Positions 1 through 19,439 of a DNA stretch of 64,000 nucleotides are shown one piece after another (positions within the stretch are counted from its first letter, which is position 1; each line of letters opens with the position of its first letter). The DNA comes from Chrysomallon squamiferum (lineage: Eukaryota > Mollusca > Gastropoda > Neomphalida > Peltospiridae). The translations under genes were made by a program, and so were the position numbers. The DNA lies in contig CM022672.1 in assembly GCA_012295275.1 (NCBI GenBank), positions 22,265,128 to 22,329,127 on the forward strand. The letters run 5' to 3'. The notes below the pieces were generated by a model. It had not been told where the DNA came from and made no database searches. It saw nothing but the letters and a program-made list of their open reading frames with translations.

Positions 1-17
1 ATAGATAGGTATGCATG

Positions 18-75
<58 letters not shown>

Positions 76-985
76 CATACATATAGACAGATAGAGAGAT
101 AGATAGATAGACAGATAGAAACATATATAGATACATACATACATACACATATACATACACACATACATACACACAGACACACACACACACATATATGTAT
201 ACACACACAAACACACACACACATACATCAAGATAACTGGAAAAAAAACGCAGTAAAACTTAAGTATAAAGAGTTAGTGATCTGGAGAATTCTAAAGACT
301 AACGTCATTACATGTTTCCCCCCTTTCTTAGAGCAGGAAGCTATTCTGCTGAGACACAAAGAGGGAACAAGCGAAAGCGAGTTTGCAGACTGAATTAAAT
401 ATCTCTTTATTTAACAGTAATTATAACTAGTGACAAACACAAACAAACAAACAAACAAACAAACAAACAAGTAAATAAACTTTTCAAATTCCTCATACTC
501 CAGTAGTCAAAAAGTGATTTGTTTTTTTTTTTTTTTTTTTTTCTGAAACCTTCCATTGCGTTCTTATTCGCTGGTACGGAAAATTATCCTCCCATTACTA
601 ATAACAGTAATTTTATTAGTTGTGACAATTCCCAAACCTTAGTGGTACGCCAAACAGACCATCTGCACGATAACCTCAACCCGATAGCTGACACATTGCA
701 ACAGTGGATCAACAACAGCAAGAGACAAATCAATTTTATTTCTATTCGTTTGCCGGCACGCCAGTAACCAGATTAGCGAGCCGGGTTTGCTAGATAGCTT
801 TGTCATGTCGCAAAGTAACTAAACAGATTAGCTGCCTCTGGGCAAGCAGTGTTGTACAATACAGGGGTATCGCTTTACTGGCGCGGCGTTCCTTCGCACG
901 ATAGATTAGCTCAATTGGTTTTTAAATATGTTTACGTTTCTTTTGATACGCTGTTCGGAATCTCGCTCTTTCTTTCTCGTTCACT

Positions 986-988
<3 letters not shown>
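1..988. other. Intergenic, microsatellite-rich left edge
   Basis: No gene is visible. The stretch opens with an (AT)n tract (22-70) followed by mixed GATA, CATA and CA repeats to about 228. An (ACAA)n run lies at 433-470 and a poly-T at 522-542. The sequence at 545-850 is unique and contains CpG, but its open frames are short and resemble nothing I recognise. A tRNA-like element, listed separately, closes the region. Confidence 0.7.
900..988 (+). mobile_element. tRNA-like head of a probable degenerate SINE
   Basis: Seen: an RNA polymerase III A-box-like string TAGCTCAATTGG at 907-918 and a B-box-like string GTTCGGAATCTC at 953-964. Their spacing of about 45 bp is what a tRNA gene shows. The flanks do not form a clean acceptor stem, so this is not a functional tRNA. 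The (CT)n tract starts about 25 bp downstream on the same strand, in the position of a SINE tail. The SINE call is inference. Confidence 0.45.

Positions 989-1075
<87 letters not shown>
989..1075 (+). repeat. (CT)n microsatellite
   Basis: An almost pure CT dinucleotide tract of about 87 bp that directly follows the tRNA-like head. The long serine-leucine frames crossing it are repeat artefacts. Confidence 0.97.
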
Positions 1076-1079
<4 letters not shown>

Positions 1080-1306
1080 CTCTTTGCTATCTATATTTAT
1101 AATCAAATATATTTTTCTTGATCTTTCGTGTTATTTTTTCTATTTATTCTCTATCTTCTCTCTTTCTTCTTTCTTTGTCTCTACCTCTTCTTTCTCTTTC
1201 TTGCCCTTTTTCTGTTTTTTCTGCATTTATTCCCTCCCTCTCCTCTTCTTTTTTTTAGTTATTCTCTTCTCCCTCTCTCTCTTCTTTTTTTCTCTCTCTT
1301 TCTTTT

Positions 1307-1310
<4 letters not shown>

Positions 1311-1392
<82 letters not shown>
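1311..1392 (+). repeat. (CT)n microsatellite
   Basis: A pure CT tract of about 80 bp. It is separated from the previous tract by about 235 bp of T- and C-rich sequence with many TTCT and CTTT motifs, so the whole of 989-1392 is one pyrimidine-rich strand block. Confidence 0.97.
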
Positions 1393-4178
<2,786 letters not shown>

Positions 4179-4362
4179 CTGTTATTTATCTGTCTTCCTA
4201 TGTATCTGTTGCTATCTGTCTCTATATTTTGAAACCATTTGTTTCAAAGAAAGAGAATTTAAAAAAATAAAAATGTATTTATACGAGGTGAATACGAATG
4301 TTAGATATAAAAATACATTTAATGGATGCATGTACAGATAGCGTATACACATACAAACACGC

Positions 4363-4394
<32 letters not shown>

Positions 4395-4396
<2 letters not shown>

Positions 4397-5445
4397 AACA
4401 CATATATATATATACACACACCTGCGCACATATACACATTCATTTTAACATTATTTTCAGTTCTGCGGTTGCTAGGTATTACACATAATATGCATTATTA
4501 ATTTAGATTTTCGTCTGACAAACACGAAATGAAAAAAAAAAAAAATATTTGATATCTCTGTATCTGTCTACATCCTACCTATACGCGTACGTCTAATGTT
4601 TGTCTAATAAATAGCAAATGTCAAAACGAAATAATTTTATAGGAAATCTATTTTTGTATAATGAACTCAGAATAATTCTCCGTGTTTGATTTTATGTGAA
4701 AATGTAAAAAAGCATAAAATATTTAATTAAAAACGACGTTCGATAGCTTTGCAAAGAAACTGTGTTCACAAAGTATTTCTTCTTAGGACGGGATAATTAA
4801 ATATAACTAACATTAATTTATAATACGTTTTTCTTGCAAACGCATAAAACAGATTCTCTGTATCAAAGTTTAGTGCATCTTAATAGTCCGTCAGATTTTT
4901 TTAATGTTTTTAAGTACAGGTAGACAGATACCTGCTTAGAAGCATAATGAAATTTAAAAGCTTCCGTGTGTTTTAAAGGTCAGTTGTATTAATTTTCTTA
5001 TTTATTTATATTTATTTTTTGTTTTTTTGTTTTAGTTTTTTTTAGTCATTCTTCATTATTTATTTATTTTTATTTATTTATTTTTTTAGTCATTCTTCAT
5101 TATTAACAAAGACAGCTAGCCAGAAATAAATAATACTAACTTAGAAATACAATAAACAAGAGAGACATAACCACAACGATTAATAAACCAGCTACACGCA
5201 ATGGTCGGAAACGGGAAAAAAAAAAATTCAGTGGAGGTTTTATTGCACTTATAATTATTATAAAAGGATAACCCCTGGACTGCATTGCAACTGCACATCT
5301 ATCAAACCCGTGGCAGAGAAACGATGTATGATGCTTTTTCTACCTCTTAGCTTAATGCAGTTTGGTTTTCATCTGACAAGCAACAGAAATGGATTATAAT
5401 ATAATTAAATTCATTTGGAAGTAATAACAGTTCTACACGAGAAAA

Positions 5446-5447
<2 letters not shown>
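4395..5447. other. AT-rich intergenic sequence, no gene seen
   Basis: No long open frame and no exon-like block. Two near-identical TTTAGTCATTCTTCATTATT segments at about 5041 and 5085 flank a TTTA-rich run, which indicates a small local duplication of about 44 bp. Confidence 0.6.

Positions 5448-5530
<83 letters not shown>
5448..5530 (+). repeat. (CT)n microsatellite
   Basis: A pure CT tract followed by a short C run and degenerate CTTT repeats to about 5637. Confidence 0.97.
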
Positions 5531-5532
<2 letters not shown>

Positions 5533-6169
5533 CCCCTCTCTCTCTCCGTCTTTCCTCGATCTTTCTCTCCCTTTCGCCATTCATCCTCTCTCTCATACAT
5601 CTATCCTTCATTCTCTCTTTCTTTCTTTCTTTCTTTCACACAGACACACATGTGCAAAAGCGCTCACTCATAAATGCCTACCAACTTAAAATGCACTGCT
5701 GTCATTCCATTTCCATTGCTTCATTATAAAACTAATTTCAATATCTCTGAACGACATGGAGTAGATTAACCTCAGACTGATATGGCCTGAGTGTGTACAC
5801 GAATGATGGTTATTGACTCTAATATGTCAGTCGTGACACCACTTACTTCTTGATATCCTTTTGCATCGATTTCTTAATAAACTCTACGAAGTGACGTAAT
5901 TCTTCGTATGCTTCAACGTATGTCATTTTTTTTTTTTTTTTTTTAAATACGTCAGAAATCTTGTTTACACAGCAGAGCAGTCTGACGGCTAAGACGTTTT
6001 GAAACAGCCAGATATTAGTAACTTTACGTGTATTTTTACAGTGTGTTTTGCATGCATGTGTTTGTGTCTGTTTGTGTAAATGTGTTTTAATGTGTGTGAA
6101 TGTGTTTTTAGAGTCTGAAAGATAGATGTATGAACATAGTAGACAGACAGTAGACAGACTGAACATATC
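5531..6169. other. Intergenic sequence, no gene seen
   Basis: Unique sequence with a 19-base poly-T at about 5927-5944. A minus-strand frame here encodes a short lysine-rich peptide across the poly-T and matches no family I recognise. Confidence 0.6.
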
Positions 6170-6650
<481 letters not shown>

Positions 6651-6962
6651 GAGAGATTAAAAACAATTTAATTCGGAGACACGCGGTACAACAAAACATT
6701 ATGAAGAGAAATGCAAGTAATGCTCCCACTTCAGTCTGCTCATTCTTACTATATATAGCATATATAAGTGGCGCCTGATTAAATAGTCGACTATCTCTCT
6801 GAGGTAAACTAATTTCCATGTTTTCCAAAGATCTTTTGATCTCTCGAGCTCCAGGCATCCCGCTATTAATGTCACTCTACTGTCATACCAATTCATTTTG
6901 CATCAAACTCAGACATCCGAGAACAACAACTGAAAGCGAGAGAGCGAGAGAGAGTCAGAGAC

Positions 6963-7078
<116 letters not shown>

Positions 7079-7200
7079 GAAGTAGAGATACATAAATAGT
7101 GATAGAAAGGCGACACAGTTTCTAATGAAGTATGTAAATATTGATTTGAAAATTTGTATATGAAAAGTACGTATATTTGTTTATGTATGTTTGTATATAT

Positions 7201-7202
<2 letters not shown>

Positions 7203-7252
<50 letters not shown>
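7203..7252 (+). repeat. (GT)n microsatellite
   Basis: A pure GT tract of about 50 bp, followed by about 740 bp (7253-7996) of unique sequence in which I see no gene. Confidence 0.96.
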
Positions 7253-7254
<2 letters not shown>

Positions 7255-7992
7255 ATGTGTCTGTGTATAGGAATACATGCATGCGTCTCTGTATATGTGC
7301 GTAATCCAAAATATCAACATAATAGTCATGGTTACCACAAACTTTATACGTCAAAGCCATTCACAAACGTCCAGACCTTGACAAGGTTAAATCCAAATCC
7401 TCTATAAAACATTAACATCCTTCTCGCTATCGAGGGAATATTTATCGTCCAAAATCACCTTATTCGAGTCAGAGTGCAAGACTGGGACACCCAGAGGGTC
7501 GTGATCGGTCATGATTCTTCATCCCCTGGCTAATGAAATGTTAGTCCAGCCACACAGATTGATTCCTGATCAAGAAGATGACAGGACGACAAGCTGCAAG
7601 TTTCCACGCTTTTTTTCCTGATTCCATCGTTACTAGGCTTTGTGGGCTTTTATAGTACTGCCCAGTACCTATGATTCCAATCAAGATGGAACCGTTATGA
7701 GGACGCTGCCTTTTTATCTTTCGACCGAATTCCAGAATGTTATGGAATTATGTGATAAGAGTTGTTTCCGAAAATAATCATAACGGTTTGATTTAAACAA
7801 GTTCTCCCGGTGTTATCCCGATGTACAAAAGTAATAAATATAACTGTGTGAATAAATCGTTTGCACGAATAAATACTAAATGTTTGTATGTTTGTTGTTG
7901 TTTTCTGTGTATATTTTGACAAACAGACAATACATACATAATATAGAACGAACGTTTAAATCTGTATCTACCGATAGACGTAATGTATCGAT

Positions 7993-8180
<188 letters not shown>

Positions 8181-9869
8181 ACTATCTATCTATCTTATTG
8201 TCGTTTTCCCTCACCAATATTTTATTTTTTTTTATTATTATTATTATTTTTTTAATACGTTTCTGTTATATTTTTCTTCTTTCCTGCCTAATTTTCTCCT
8301 GTGGGAATTATTTCGTAATTTCTGTTGTGATTATTATTCTCTTTCCGTAAGAAAAATGACATCTTTTTTCCATTTGTCTACACGTCGATAATGCAATGTA
8401 GACTTCGCGTGTTCATTGCATGCTTCCTTTGTTTGCGTTGAGTCATTTATTGTACGCTGTAATCGACGTTGTGGCGACAATCTTTACGGAAATAACAGAA
8501 ACGTCAGTTCTTTTTAAACAGGGAATTACGTACGATTATTCTCCGAAGACTTTTCGTTTTAGTTTTTCAAACAGACTTTGTCTCATTATATTTTTGAAAT
8601 ATTGTATTATTACCACTAATTTCAATAGTGTTGTGGTTATTGTCACTGCTGTTTTTGTTTTTTTGTTGTTTTTGTTTTGTTGTTGTTGTTGTTGTTGTTG
8701 TTGTTATTATTATTATTATTATTATACAGTATTACTGGTGGTTTTTGTGTATTTGTTGGGCTTTTTTCTTTCGTATGTTTTATTCATACGCTTTAAATAT
8801 TTTTTATTTATTTTTTTTTTTTTGGTTTAATTATTTTATTCTTTTTTTTTTTTTTTTTTTTTTTTTTTTCTCACATTTATGCAATTATTTCTTTATCATC
8901 ACACAAGCAATTATTAATTTCGAGACAAGGTCAGCAACGTTATTATAAAAATCATTCTTGCGTAACACAACATGCGTTGTATTCGAATAAAGACATTCGA
9001 AATCATAAACAGTGGATGACGAATTCACAGTATTATTTCTGTGAATAATGGCGCTTGTATGTCCGTTATAATTCTACACACTTGTACTACTCCTTATAAT
9101 ACTCCTTTGTCTTAACCCCAGAACCACTAAAGAAAAATAATGTTATAATTATAAAAATTTAATGGAGTAATAACTCTAATACTATTTTTCAAAACAAATT
9201 TTAACTCTCGTTCACTTAAACTCAGAGCGCTTAGCTCAGTCATGATTGGTCGATCCGTCTTCTGTTATATACGTGCGCTCTTCAGTTTAAGGGAAGGTTT
9301 ATACAAAATAGTCCATGCTGCTAAATAAAAAAAAAAAGTAGCTGATACTGTTTGTTTGTTTATTTTTTATTTTTTGTTCTGTTGTTGGTTTCATTTTTTT
9401 TTTCTCGTGTATGACCTAATGTACAAGAGTAGCCCAATATGATATATCGGAAGGATTATTGTGTTATTTTATCTGTGTTGATTTTTTTAGCCGTTTGCCT
9501 TTTTAAATAAAGTATAGCTTCGTCCTTCCCTCTCAAACTCGTGTCAGTATGAATTAGCCAGATTTTAATTTATTTTAATCAATACTTTTACCGAATCTCT
9601 AATTATCTACGCTCTGTGACAACAGCTGAGCCATGAATCTGGAAATAGTCTCTGAACAATACAAACAACGTATTTATTTATATATACAATGACTTCTGAG
9701 ATCAATGTCAGGTTATTGTGCTCGTCCTTTAATGAAAAACATTTCCACGGTTAAAAAAGAAGAAGTATTTTGTAATGACCCATACTAAAGTACTTCAGAG
9801 GCACATATGCACTAGTAAACTTACACATACACATACACAATTATATGAATAGAACGTAAGTATTGGTTT
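8181..9869. other. Intergenic, T-rich sequence with trinucleotide tract
   Basis: Holds a TTG-then-TTA trinucleotide tract at 8677-8726 and a poly-T at 8842-8869. The rest, 8870-9869, is unique AT-rich sequence without exon-like frames. Confidence 0.65.

Positions 9870-10910
<1,041 letters not shown>

Positions 10911-10979
<69 letters not shown>
10911..10979 (+). repeat. (CT)n microsatellite
   Basis: A pure CT tract of about 69 bp. Confidence 0.97.
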
Positions 10980-10983
<4 letters not shown>

Positions 10984-11801
10984 TGCTTACAATGAGTAAG
11001 TCTTTCTTGCTACTCACAAATACGGCACAAAAAAATAAAAAATAAATAAATAAATAAAATACATGGCTAAACTAAAGATCATCCCATACACGATCCATCC
11101 AATACAGGACACATAATTATATCGAATTTAATGCATGAGTAAATACACGCATAAATATACGCATTAATAATATATACACGTGTTTATTATGTCAACATTT
11201 TCTCCATAACATTATATATATATTTTCTAACAGACAATAAATAACAGCTTAAGTCTTCTTCAAACGACTGCAACAAAATAATGATAAAAAAATAATTACT
11301 TTTGGGGTTTTTTTTTAAAAAAAAAAAGGTGAGAAAGATAACAACGTCAATACAAACATTTTTTTTTTTCAAGAAGAACACATGATTCATGATTCGGATG
11401 AGATAAAGGTCCAAGAGCCAGACGCAGTAAACGCAATTAATTAAGCGTACAAACCGTTACGGCCTTTTCTTCAATAAATACTTTATTCAATAAATCATCA
11501 TTATATTCTTTGACAGTGCACGTTTATTTCCTCAATAAAGTTTTATTCTGTTGCGTTCAAAGACGGGACAGGGGCCGTGAGAGAGATATGAGTATCAGCG
11601 AGTGTGATCAACTCAAACAGAAATTGTTTCAAACAGTAACTCTTTATTGTGTGTGTCAGTGTAATAGCTGTCCGTCAGTGTGTTGTGTTGTTTGTCCATT
11701 CTTTAAATAATAATTATTACTGTGAGTTTATTTATAAGATGACAGTAATAATAATAATAATAATAATAAATTAATTAAATAAAAAATAATAAATAAAAAA
11801 T

Positions 11802-11846
11802 TAATATATATATATATATATATATATACAATGTTTTATATAGTAA

Positions 11847-11879
<33 letters not shown>

Positions 11880-12036
11880 GAGGTAGTAGTAGTAGTAGTA
11901 GTAGTAGACGGTGGTGGTGGTAATGTTAGTAATGTGACAGTAGTGGTAACAGTATAATTATTAGTAACAGTAATGACTGAAAACACTAGTTGTTACGGCA
12001 GTAATGGTAGCCATAACGATCAGAACAGCAGACTTG

Positions 12037-12086
<50 letters not shown>
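11802..12086 (+). repeat. (AT)n, (AGT)n and poly-A cluster
   Basis: (AT)n at 11802-11828, an (AGT)n trinucleotide array at 11842-11908, and an uninterrupted poly-A run of about 50 bases at 12037-12086. The poly-A could be the tail of an old retrotransposed element, but I see no body or target-site duplication that proves it. Confidence 0.9.
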
Positions 12087-12088
<2 letters not shown>

Positions 12089-13730
12089 AAAACGTGAAAG
12101 AAGAAAACCTAATCTGAATGGGTGATCGGAACAGAACGACATAAAGTGACGCGGACTGTCGGCTTCTCAAGTTCTCAGACAGTCTACCGGCGACAAAGAA
12201 AGATCGCAGTGATCAGCTTTTCTGCGCGCTGACATCGTTTACAGCCCATTAAATCTGCGCCAAAGAATAATCCTACAGAAAGGAAACAAAGAGAGTTGAC
12301 ACTAACTTGCCTATCATGAAGATGATAAAAGAGTGTACGAGACAGCCAAATTAATTAGCATCCAACTTATGGGCCGTTTTTTTTTTTTTTTTTTTTTTTT
12401 TCTGTTTTTTTTCCTCTTCGTTCTTGGCCATTGCTAGTGATATGTCTGTTTCTTGTTGTTTGTTTGTTTGTTGTATGTCATATTATAGACGGTTAGTGAT
12501 ATTTCTATGTCTGTATATACGAGGGACTGAACTAAAAGCACCCAGTATAATCTTTGGTTTCGCTGAACATATATAAACACCATCAAGGCGTCTGAGGTTT
12601 ATTTCTGTTTGTTTAGACTTAAAGGTACTTGGGAAATTCTTCCGAGACAATTCGGACATTAATATATGGTAAAACCGTCACCAGGGCGTTTTGAGGAACC
12701 TATGCATTTTACATATGTATGAATGTATTTATATATTTATGTATTCAGATATATATATATCCTATGTGCTACAATTTCTAATGATATTTCTTTCCAATTT
12801 TTAACTTTTTTTATTATTTTTATTTATATATTATTTATTTAAAATAAAAAAATTCTTTTTTTTTTTTTTTTTTTTTGTAATTGTTCGTAAGAACAGTACA
12901 GACATATAAACAAAGATTAAAAAGAGAATCAGCAAAATATTTTTTATAAGCACATCATACCCAATGACAGGACAATACACACCATCCCCTTTCATAAACT
13001 TGCTCTGTCAGTAACGGAAAACACATCAGTGGATGAACAGAGGAAATGTTTAGACGTGAAAGAGCGCAACGCAAACCAGTTTCCGTTTGGCTTTGCCGAT
13101 TTGAAAGTAATTTGCAGATCTCAGAGAAAAATATCGTGATTTAAATCTCTCTGTATTACATCCACAGAACAGCGGAATTAGAAAACAACTACTGAACTTG
13201 CTAAAAGCCCGAAATGGCCGTTCGATTTCATTATCGTGTGTTGGTTATGTTTTCTTCTCGACCACATGAAGAAAGAAAAAAAAAAAAAAAAAAAAAAAAG
13301 GAAGAAAAGAATTGGCCTCCTGATATTACATTAGGAGGTAATCGGGTTTGTCCTTTGCGAAAAAACAGCGTCGTTTGGAAATAGCAGAAGCAATAAAATG
13401 GTTTAAATTGTGATTCACGTAATCTTTATTGCGTTCCACCAGTGATTTCGTTTTCCTCTGGTCTTTGTAATTTAATACATCGCTAATTCGTTTTCCACTG
13501 AGGTCTCTTTATTATTTTGACTCTCGTGTCTTTGTGTCTGCTTTTTTTTTTTTTTTTTTTACGACGCTGTTGCGATGTTAATGGATAAGGGCGAACTCAG
13601 GGTTGTGACCCTCACGTTGTACATTTACTGACAAGGTCAAAAAGGGAAAAAAATTAGGGCTTCTGGGATTTTGAAAGCGTTTCTGAATAATTTTAAAAGT
13701 AATTAATTAATTAATAATATATATTTCTGA

Positions 13731-13765
<35 letters not shown>

Positions 13766-14650
13766 TAAAACATAATATGAACTGTATCAAAATATCGACA
13801 AATTTGATCGTATGCTAGTAATTGTAGTTGCAACAGTAAAATTCAAAAATAACATTACTAACATTATTATTTATATTAAAAGAAATTATTTCCATTACAT
13901 AATAACTTTCAAAATTAAATATAAATCTATCTTATATCTTTTGCCAAATGAATAAAGTAATTGGATAGCAGTTTGATCAGTTCTTTGTCTTGTTTTTAAC
14001 CACGTGTTAGACAGAATTCTGAAGAAGTCTGAATATATGCCGCTGACAGGCACACTTAAACAATTTGCTTACGAAAACATGTTCAAATTCACTTACACCA
14101 CGTCAACCCTAACTACAGATTACATCAGTGTCCGTGAAAATGAACAGAAAAAACAAATGTCTTTATTCTGACTATGAGTTATTTCTGAAGCTCGAATATC
14201 GAGGTATGCAATAAATTCCCATAAATTGCCACTGACCTCTTAGTTTGTTCTGTGGTCTAAATGAAATATGTGGTCTTTGAGAATTCTGCAATCCCACGGA
14301 GGATTCTGCAATAAATTGTCCAAACTAGATAATTGTATTCTGTGCGAAATCAAATGAGTAGATGGACTTGTGCTGAATAAGCAGGCAAGGATACGCTGAT
14401 GACCAAGAGGTTCTGAACCTTCCCTTTCCCCGATCCCAGTTTCTTTCCTTCAGTTTCAAATGGTACTTGTATTTGCAAGAAATATTTTTTTAAACTTTTT
14501 TTTCTTCTGTACATGTACAGATACAGATTTGTATTCGCCATCAGCTCCGTTATTTTTACTTGTTCTCATTGTTAGGGTCTGAACTTTTCACAGTGGAGAA
14601 CTTCTGCAATTATTTATGTCTTGACCCGTTGTAAATATCTTGGATTCTCT

Positions 14651-14690
<40 letters not shown>

Positions 14691-14984
14691 GACGGGTTTC
14701 AAGAAACATAGCAAAATGGTGTCTTCTGGTACAATGAAATTCATAAGGATATAGAGTTATTTGGAATTCTTTAAATGTATGGCTATGATTTAAAAAAATC
14801 TTATACATAGGAATAAATGTATAGGGAATTAATCATTGAAAAATTGACAGTTCTAAGCTGAAAGAATTTTGTCCTATAAGAAAATGCACTTATACATTTG
14901 GTGAAATCTTGTAACGGGATGGAGTGTTCCTGTTTAAGCCAGACATAAATAAAAATCGATTTTACCACAACTTTTGAAAAAAAT

Positions 14985-14990
<6 letters not shown>
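12087..14990. other. Intergenic unique sequence with homopolymers
   Basis: No gene recognised. Poly-T runs lie at 12378-12401, 12858-12876, 13542-13560 and 14651-14684, a poly-A at about 13278-13299, and a (TAA)n run at 13738-13765. CpG is not depleted here. Confidence 0.6.
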
Positions 14991-16316
<1,326 letters not shown>

Positions 16317-16318
16317 TG

Positions 16319-16410
<92 letters not shown>
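16317..16410 (+). repeat. (TA)n-(GA)n compound microsatellite
   Basis: TA repeats at 16317-16338 pass into GA repeats ending at 16410. Confidence 0.97.
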
Positions 16411-16413
<3 letters not shown>

Positions 16414-16864
16414 ACTGATATAATGTTAGTGTGGTCTTGTCTCACTTCTATTATCAATGTAGACCATTTTCTGAATCAGACAAAATTAAAATAGTCTACT
16501 GTTGTATGTTTTTTTTTAAGCTATGTTAGTAATACGGATCCACCATGCAGATCGAGATATTGCTGGCAGTTATAATACTGACAATGTTACAGCGGCTTTG
16601 TGCTATTTTATATCTAAATTAATATAAATCACATTCAAAGATCCTTCTGATAGTCCACAATGTCACTGTGGTGAGGTCTAAAGTTTCTGTTTATATGTAT
16701 AATATTGACATCTTCTAAATTACAGTCTTTAGCTGATCTTCTTTTACATGTGTAAATAACACAGACACTGCTGATTATAATTAAAGACTTTATGAATTAT
16801 AAATAATTAGAACAGTTATAAACGTATGATGTTCTCGGCTTATTTATACGAATATTATTTATAA

Positions 16865-17250
16865 ACCAAACAAACCAAATTATTACTGACCTTCAAAACT
16901 AAATATAATTATTATAATAGTTAAAATGCTGACGTATATTTGTAATACAGACTTCACCATGCAAACCAAATTAATATCGCCGACCTTCTGAATCACACAT
17001 AATTATTATAACAGTCAAAATGTTATTACTGTCTTGGTTTTCGTATATCCGTATTGCAAACTGAATCATGCAAACCAAATTATCACTGACCTTCCTGAAT
17101 CAAATATAATTATTACAGTAGTCAAAATGTTATTACTGTCTTGAGTTAAGTGTGTGTGTAATACAGACTGCAGCATACAAACCAAATTAATACCGACGAC
17201 TTTCAGAGTCAAATATAATTATTTGTAACTGTCGCAGGTTATAACATTTT
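16865..17250 (+). repeat. Diverged minisatellite, unit about 90-110 bp
   Basis: The string CAAACCAAATTA recurs near 16871, 16962, 17071 and 17178. Each copy is followed by a GACCTTC-like motif, an AATATAATTATT-like motif and a TCAAAATG-like motif in the same order. Related but weaker fragments occur at about 16060-16120 and 16535-16600, which suggests that an older array once spanned about 16.0-17.5 kb. Confidence 0.75.
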
Positions 17251-17623
17251 TGTTAGTAAGTAGCATGACCAGTATTCGCAATCTTACGATCCAGCAGAAA
17301 CATAACGTTTATGTAATCTCTCCACTTTATGTAGATGATTAATACAAACCACATCATCCATGATTAAAATAATAATGACGACCGTCTGATTTTTAACAGT
17401 CACAAACCCATTGATTGTTGTGTTTTATGTATATAATACAGACCGTCTTATGATCAAAATGTAATTATATTAGTCATGATTTTAGTGAAGCACTGTTTTA
17501 TGTGTCTGATATAATAATTCCGAATTTTTCGGATCAAAATAATTTCGATTCAAATCGATTTCTTCCTCTTTTTTTTAAAGTTTTCTTAAAGTGTTTTATG
17601 TTTTTCTGCTTTGTTGGTTGTTG

Positions 17624-17676
<53 letters not shown>
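17624..17676 (+). repeat. (TTA)n microsatellite
   Basis: About 17 units of TTA. The surrounding 17.5-17.9 kb is T-rich with no gene. Confidence 0.97.
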
Positions 17677-17678
<2 letters not shown>

Positions 17679-18145
17679 TTAAGGGAGATTTAAAAAATGT
17701 TTTTGTTCTATTTATAGAAATTTTATACTTGTTTTTTTATTATTCTTTTCTTTTCTTTTTTCCGTTTTTTTTATTTTAATTTTTTCTTCTTCTTATTTTT
17801 TCTGTATGAGCTGGGTTGTTTGGTGGGGTTTTTGTTGTTTGTTTTTATTTACTTTGTTTGATGTTGTTTTTAGGTGGTATTTAGTTAATGAAAAAACGTT
17901 TTCAAGCAAAACCAAAAAAAAGCAGCGGATATTAAGATGCTCAGCGTCTGAGCAGTGACTTTTAAAGAGTATAACAACAATAAGCCGAAAGCGCAATCAT
18001 TAAAAAAAAAAAAAAAAAAAAATTCTATATAAAAAATTATAATTAAAAACTTACCTTGTGGAAAATTAAAATTCTGACATTAATCCAAATCGAACTTGGA
18101 ATAAGCGAAACAGGAAAACGTACTCCAAACGAACTTTCCAAACAA

Positions 18146-18148
<3 letters not shown>

Positions 18149-18192
<44 letters not shown>
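18149..18192 (+). repeat. (AAT)n microsatellite
   Basis: About 14 units of AAT, preceded by a 21-base poly-A at about 18001-18021. Confidence 0.97.
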
Positions 18193-18193
<1 letters not shown>

Positions 18194-18339
18194 TAAATTT
18201 CAAAAAATAAAAAACGAATATATTTTTAAACGTAAATCACGTAGTAACAAAAATATGTTTCCTTTATGGTCTCAGAATGTAATAATAGTCACTTCTGTGT
18301 CCAAATTTCCTCCCAATCTATAGTTTATCCTTGCCAGCT

Positions 18340-18840
18340 GAAAGCACGGAATTCATTTCTGTGTAATAGCGCCTGTTTTGGGGAGGAATTTACGTAAAGC
18401 ATACGAACGCCATGCTCTTAGACATCGGTTATGATTGGGAAAGTACCGGCATGTTTCGCCGCCGACAAATGAAAACAGGCTTGACAGTCACGTGACGTTA
18501 AGTAGCCAAAGGCACATAAAGGTGTGTTCTTTCTAATCAGGGAAAGAAAATTTAATAAGTGCATTCTATTCCCCAAATATTAATTTGGACAGACACAGAA
18601 CAGGCCCGAAGTGCGATGAACCAAAGCAATTTGTGTCTCCTTGCGGCATCGGCAAAAATCGAACGCTTTAGTATTGAGTGGGGCCTTGTTTTTCTCCGCT
18701 CTATTCGCAGACGCGAGTTGGTGAGGTTGACGATTGTGGTGGAAAACACGACAGGAAAAAGACGGCCTTTCTGTCATTATCGCGGCGTAATTCGTGGCGT
18801 ACGGTCAACGTTTGTCTCGCGTCTTTTTGGTTTGAAATAA
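18340..18840. other. CpG-bearing unique block, possible regulatory element
   Basis: Compared with its neighbours this block is richer in G+C and in CpG. It contains the palindrome GTCACGTGAC (an E-box of the USF/MITF/TFEB type) around 18487-18496, followed directly by GTTA. Both strands are open for 65-93 codons across 18552-18840, but no frame resembles a known domain, and two opposing open frames are expected by chance in a short GC-richer block. A promoter, enhancer or unrecognised exon are all possible. Confidence 0.35.
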
Positions 18841-19439
18841 CACCAAACTGCCATTGATTTGACACTTTAAAAATGAAAAAGTGAAAAATAAAATCTCTTT
18901 AAATCTGTTTTCGATGTCTTTCTAAACTATTAAATTGAAAAAAATATTCTGGTTTCTTTAACGTATGAAATTATCGAATTATTAATGGATCAATAGAATG
19001 TTATTGTGCATAGTTCTTTTTTTAGTTTTTTTTTTTTTTTTTTTAGTTTTTTAATAGAAAATCAGGATTTCCTCTTTCATTACAACATAAGGAGCTAAAT
19101 TAATTGCAGATTTCATTCAAAATGTTTATTGCTTTATGGTTTATTTAAAATGTTATTTTCAGCCAAATAACAATATTAATTATTCATCCAGTATAATATG
19201 CTTCAGTACAATTTGATTCTTCTTCGAAAATTAAAAAGCGAATAATCAACATTATCCTTACCTGTATAACTGTGTCACAAACTCAGCTACTAGAACTGGT
19301 TTCTTCTTCAACTTCTTCTCAATCTTCCTCTTCTTTTAAAACAAATAATAATAATAATCTATGAATCTCAGAAATTAATTTCAAAATTAAGTACAATAAA
19401 ATTGTATTCGACGTTTAGCATTCTATCCACAGATGACAT

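Noticed and set aside
900-970. A functional tRNA gene at the A/B-box pair
   Set aside because: No complementary acceptor stem, anticodon stem or discriminator arrangement could be drawn.
12037-12086. Processed pseudogene or LINE tail at the 50-base poly-A
   Set aside because: No gene-like or reverse-transcriptase-like sequence precedes it, and no target-site duplication was seen.
18559-18840. Plus-strand frame of 93 codons and overlapping minus-strand frames of 65 codons
   Set aside because: Both strands are open in a short CpG-bearing block. No family resemblance, no clear splice or start context. Kept only as a possible regulatory block.
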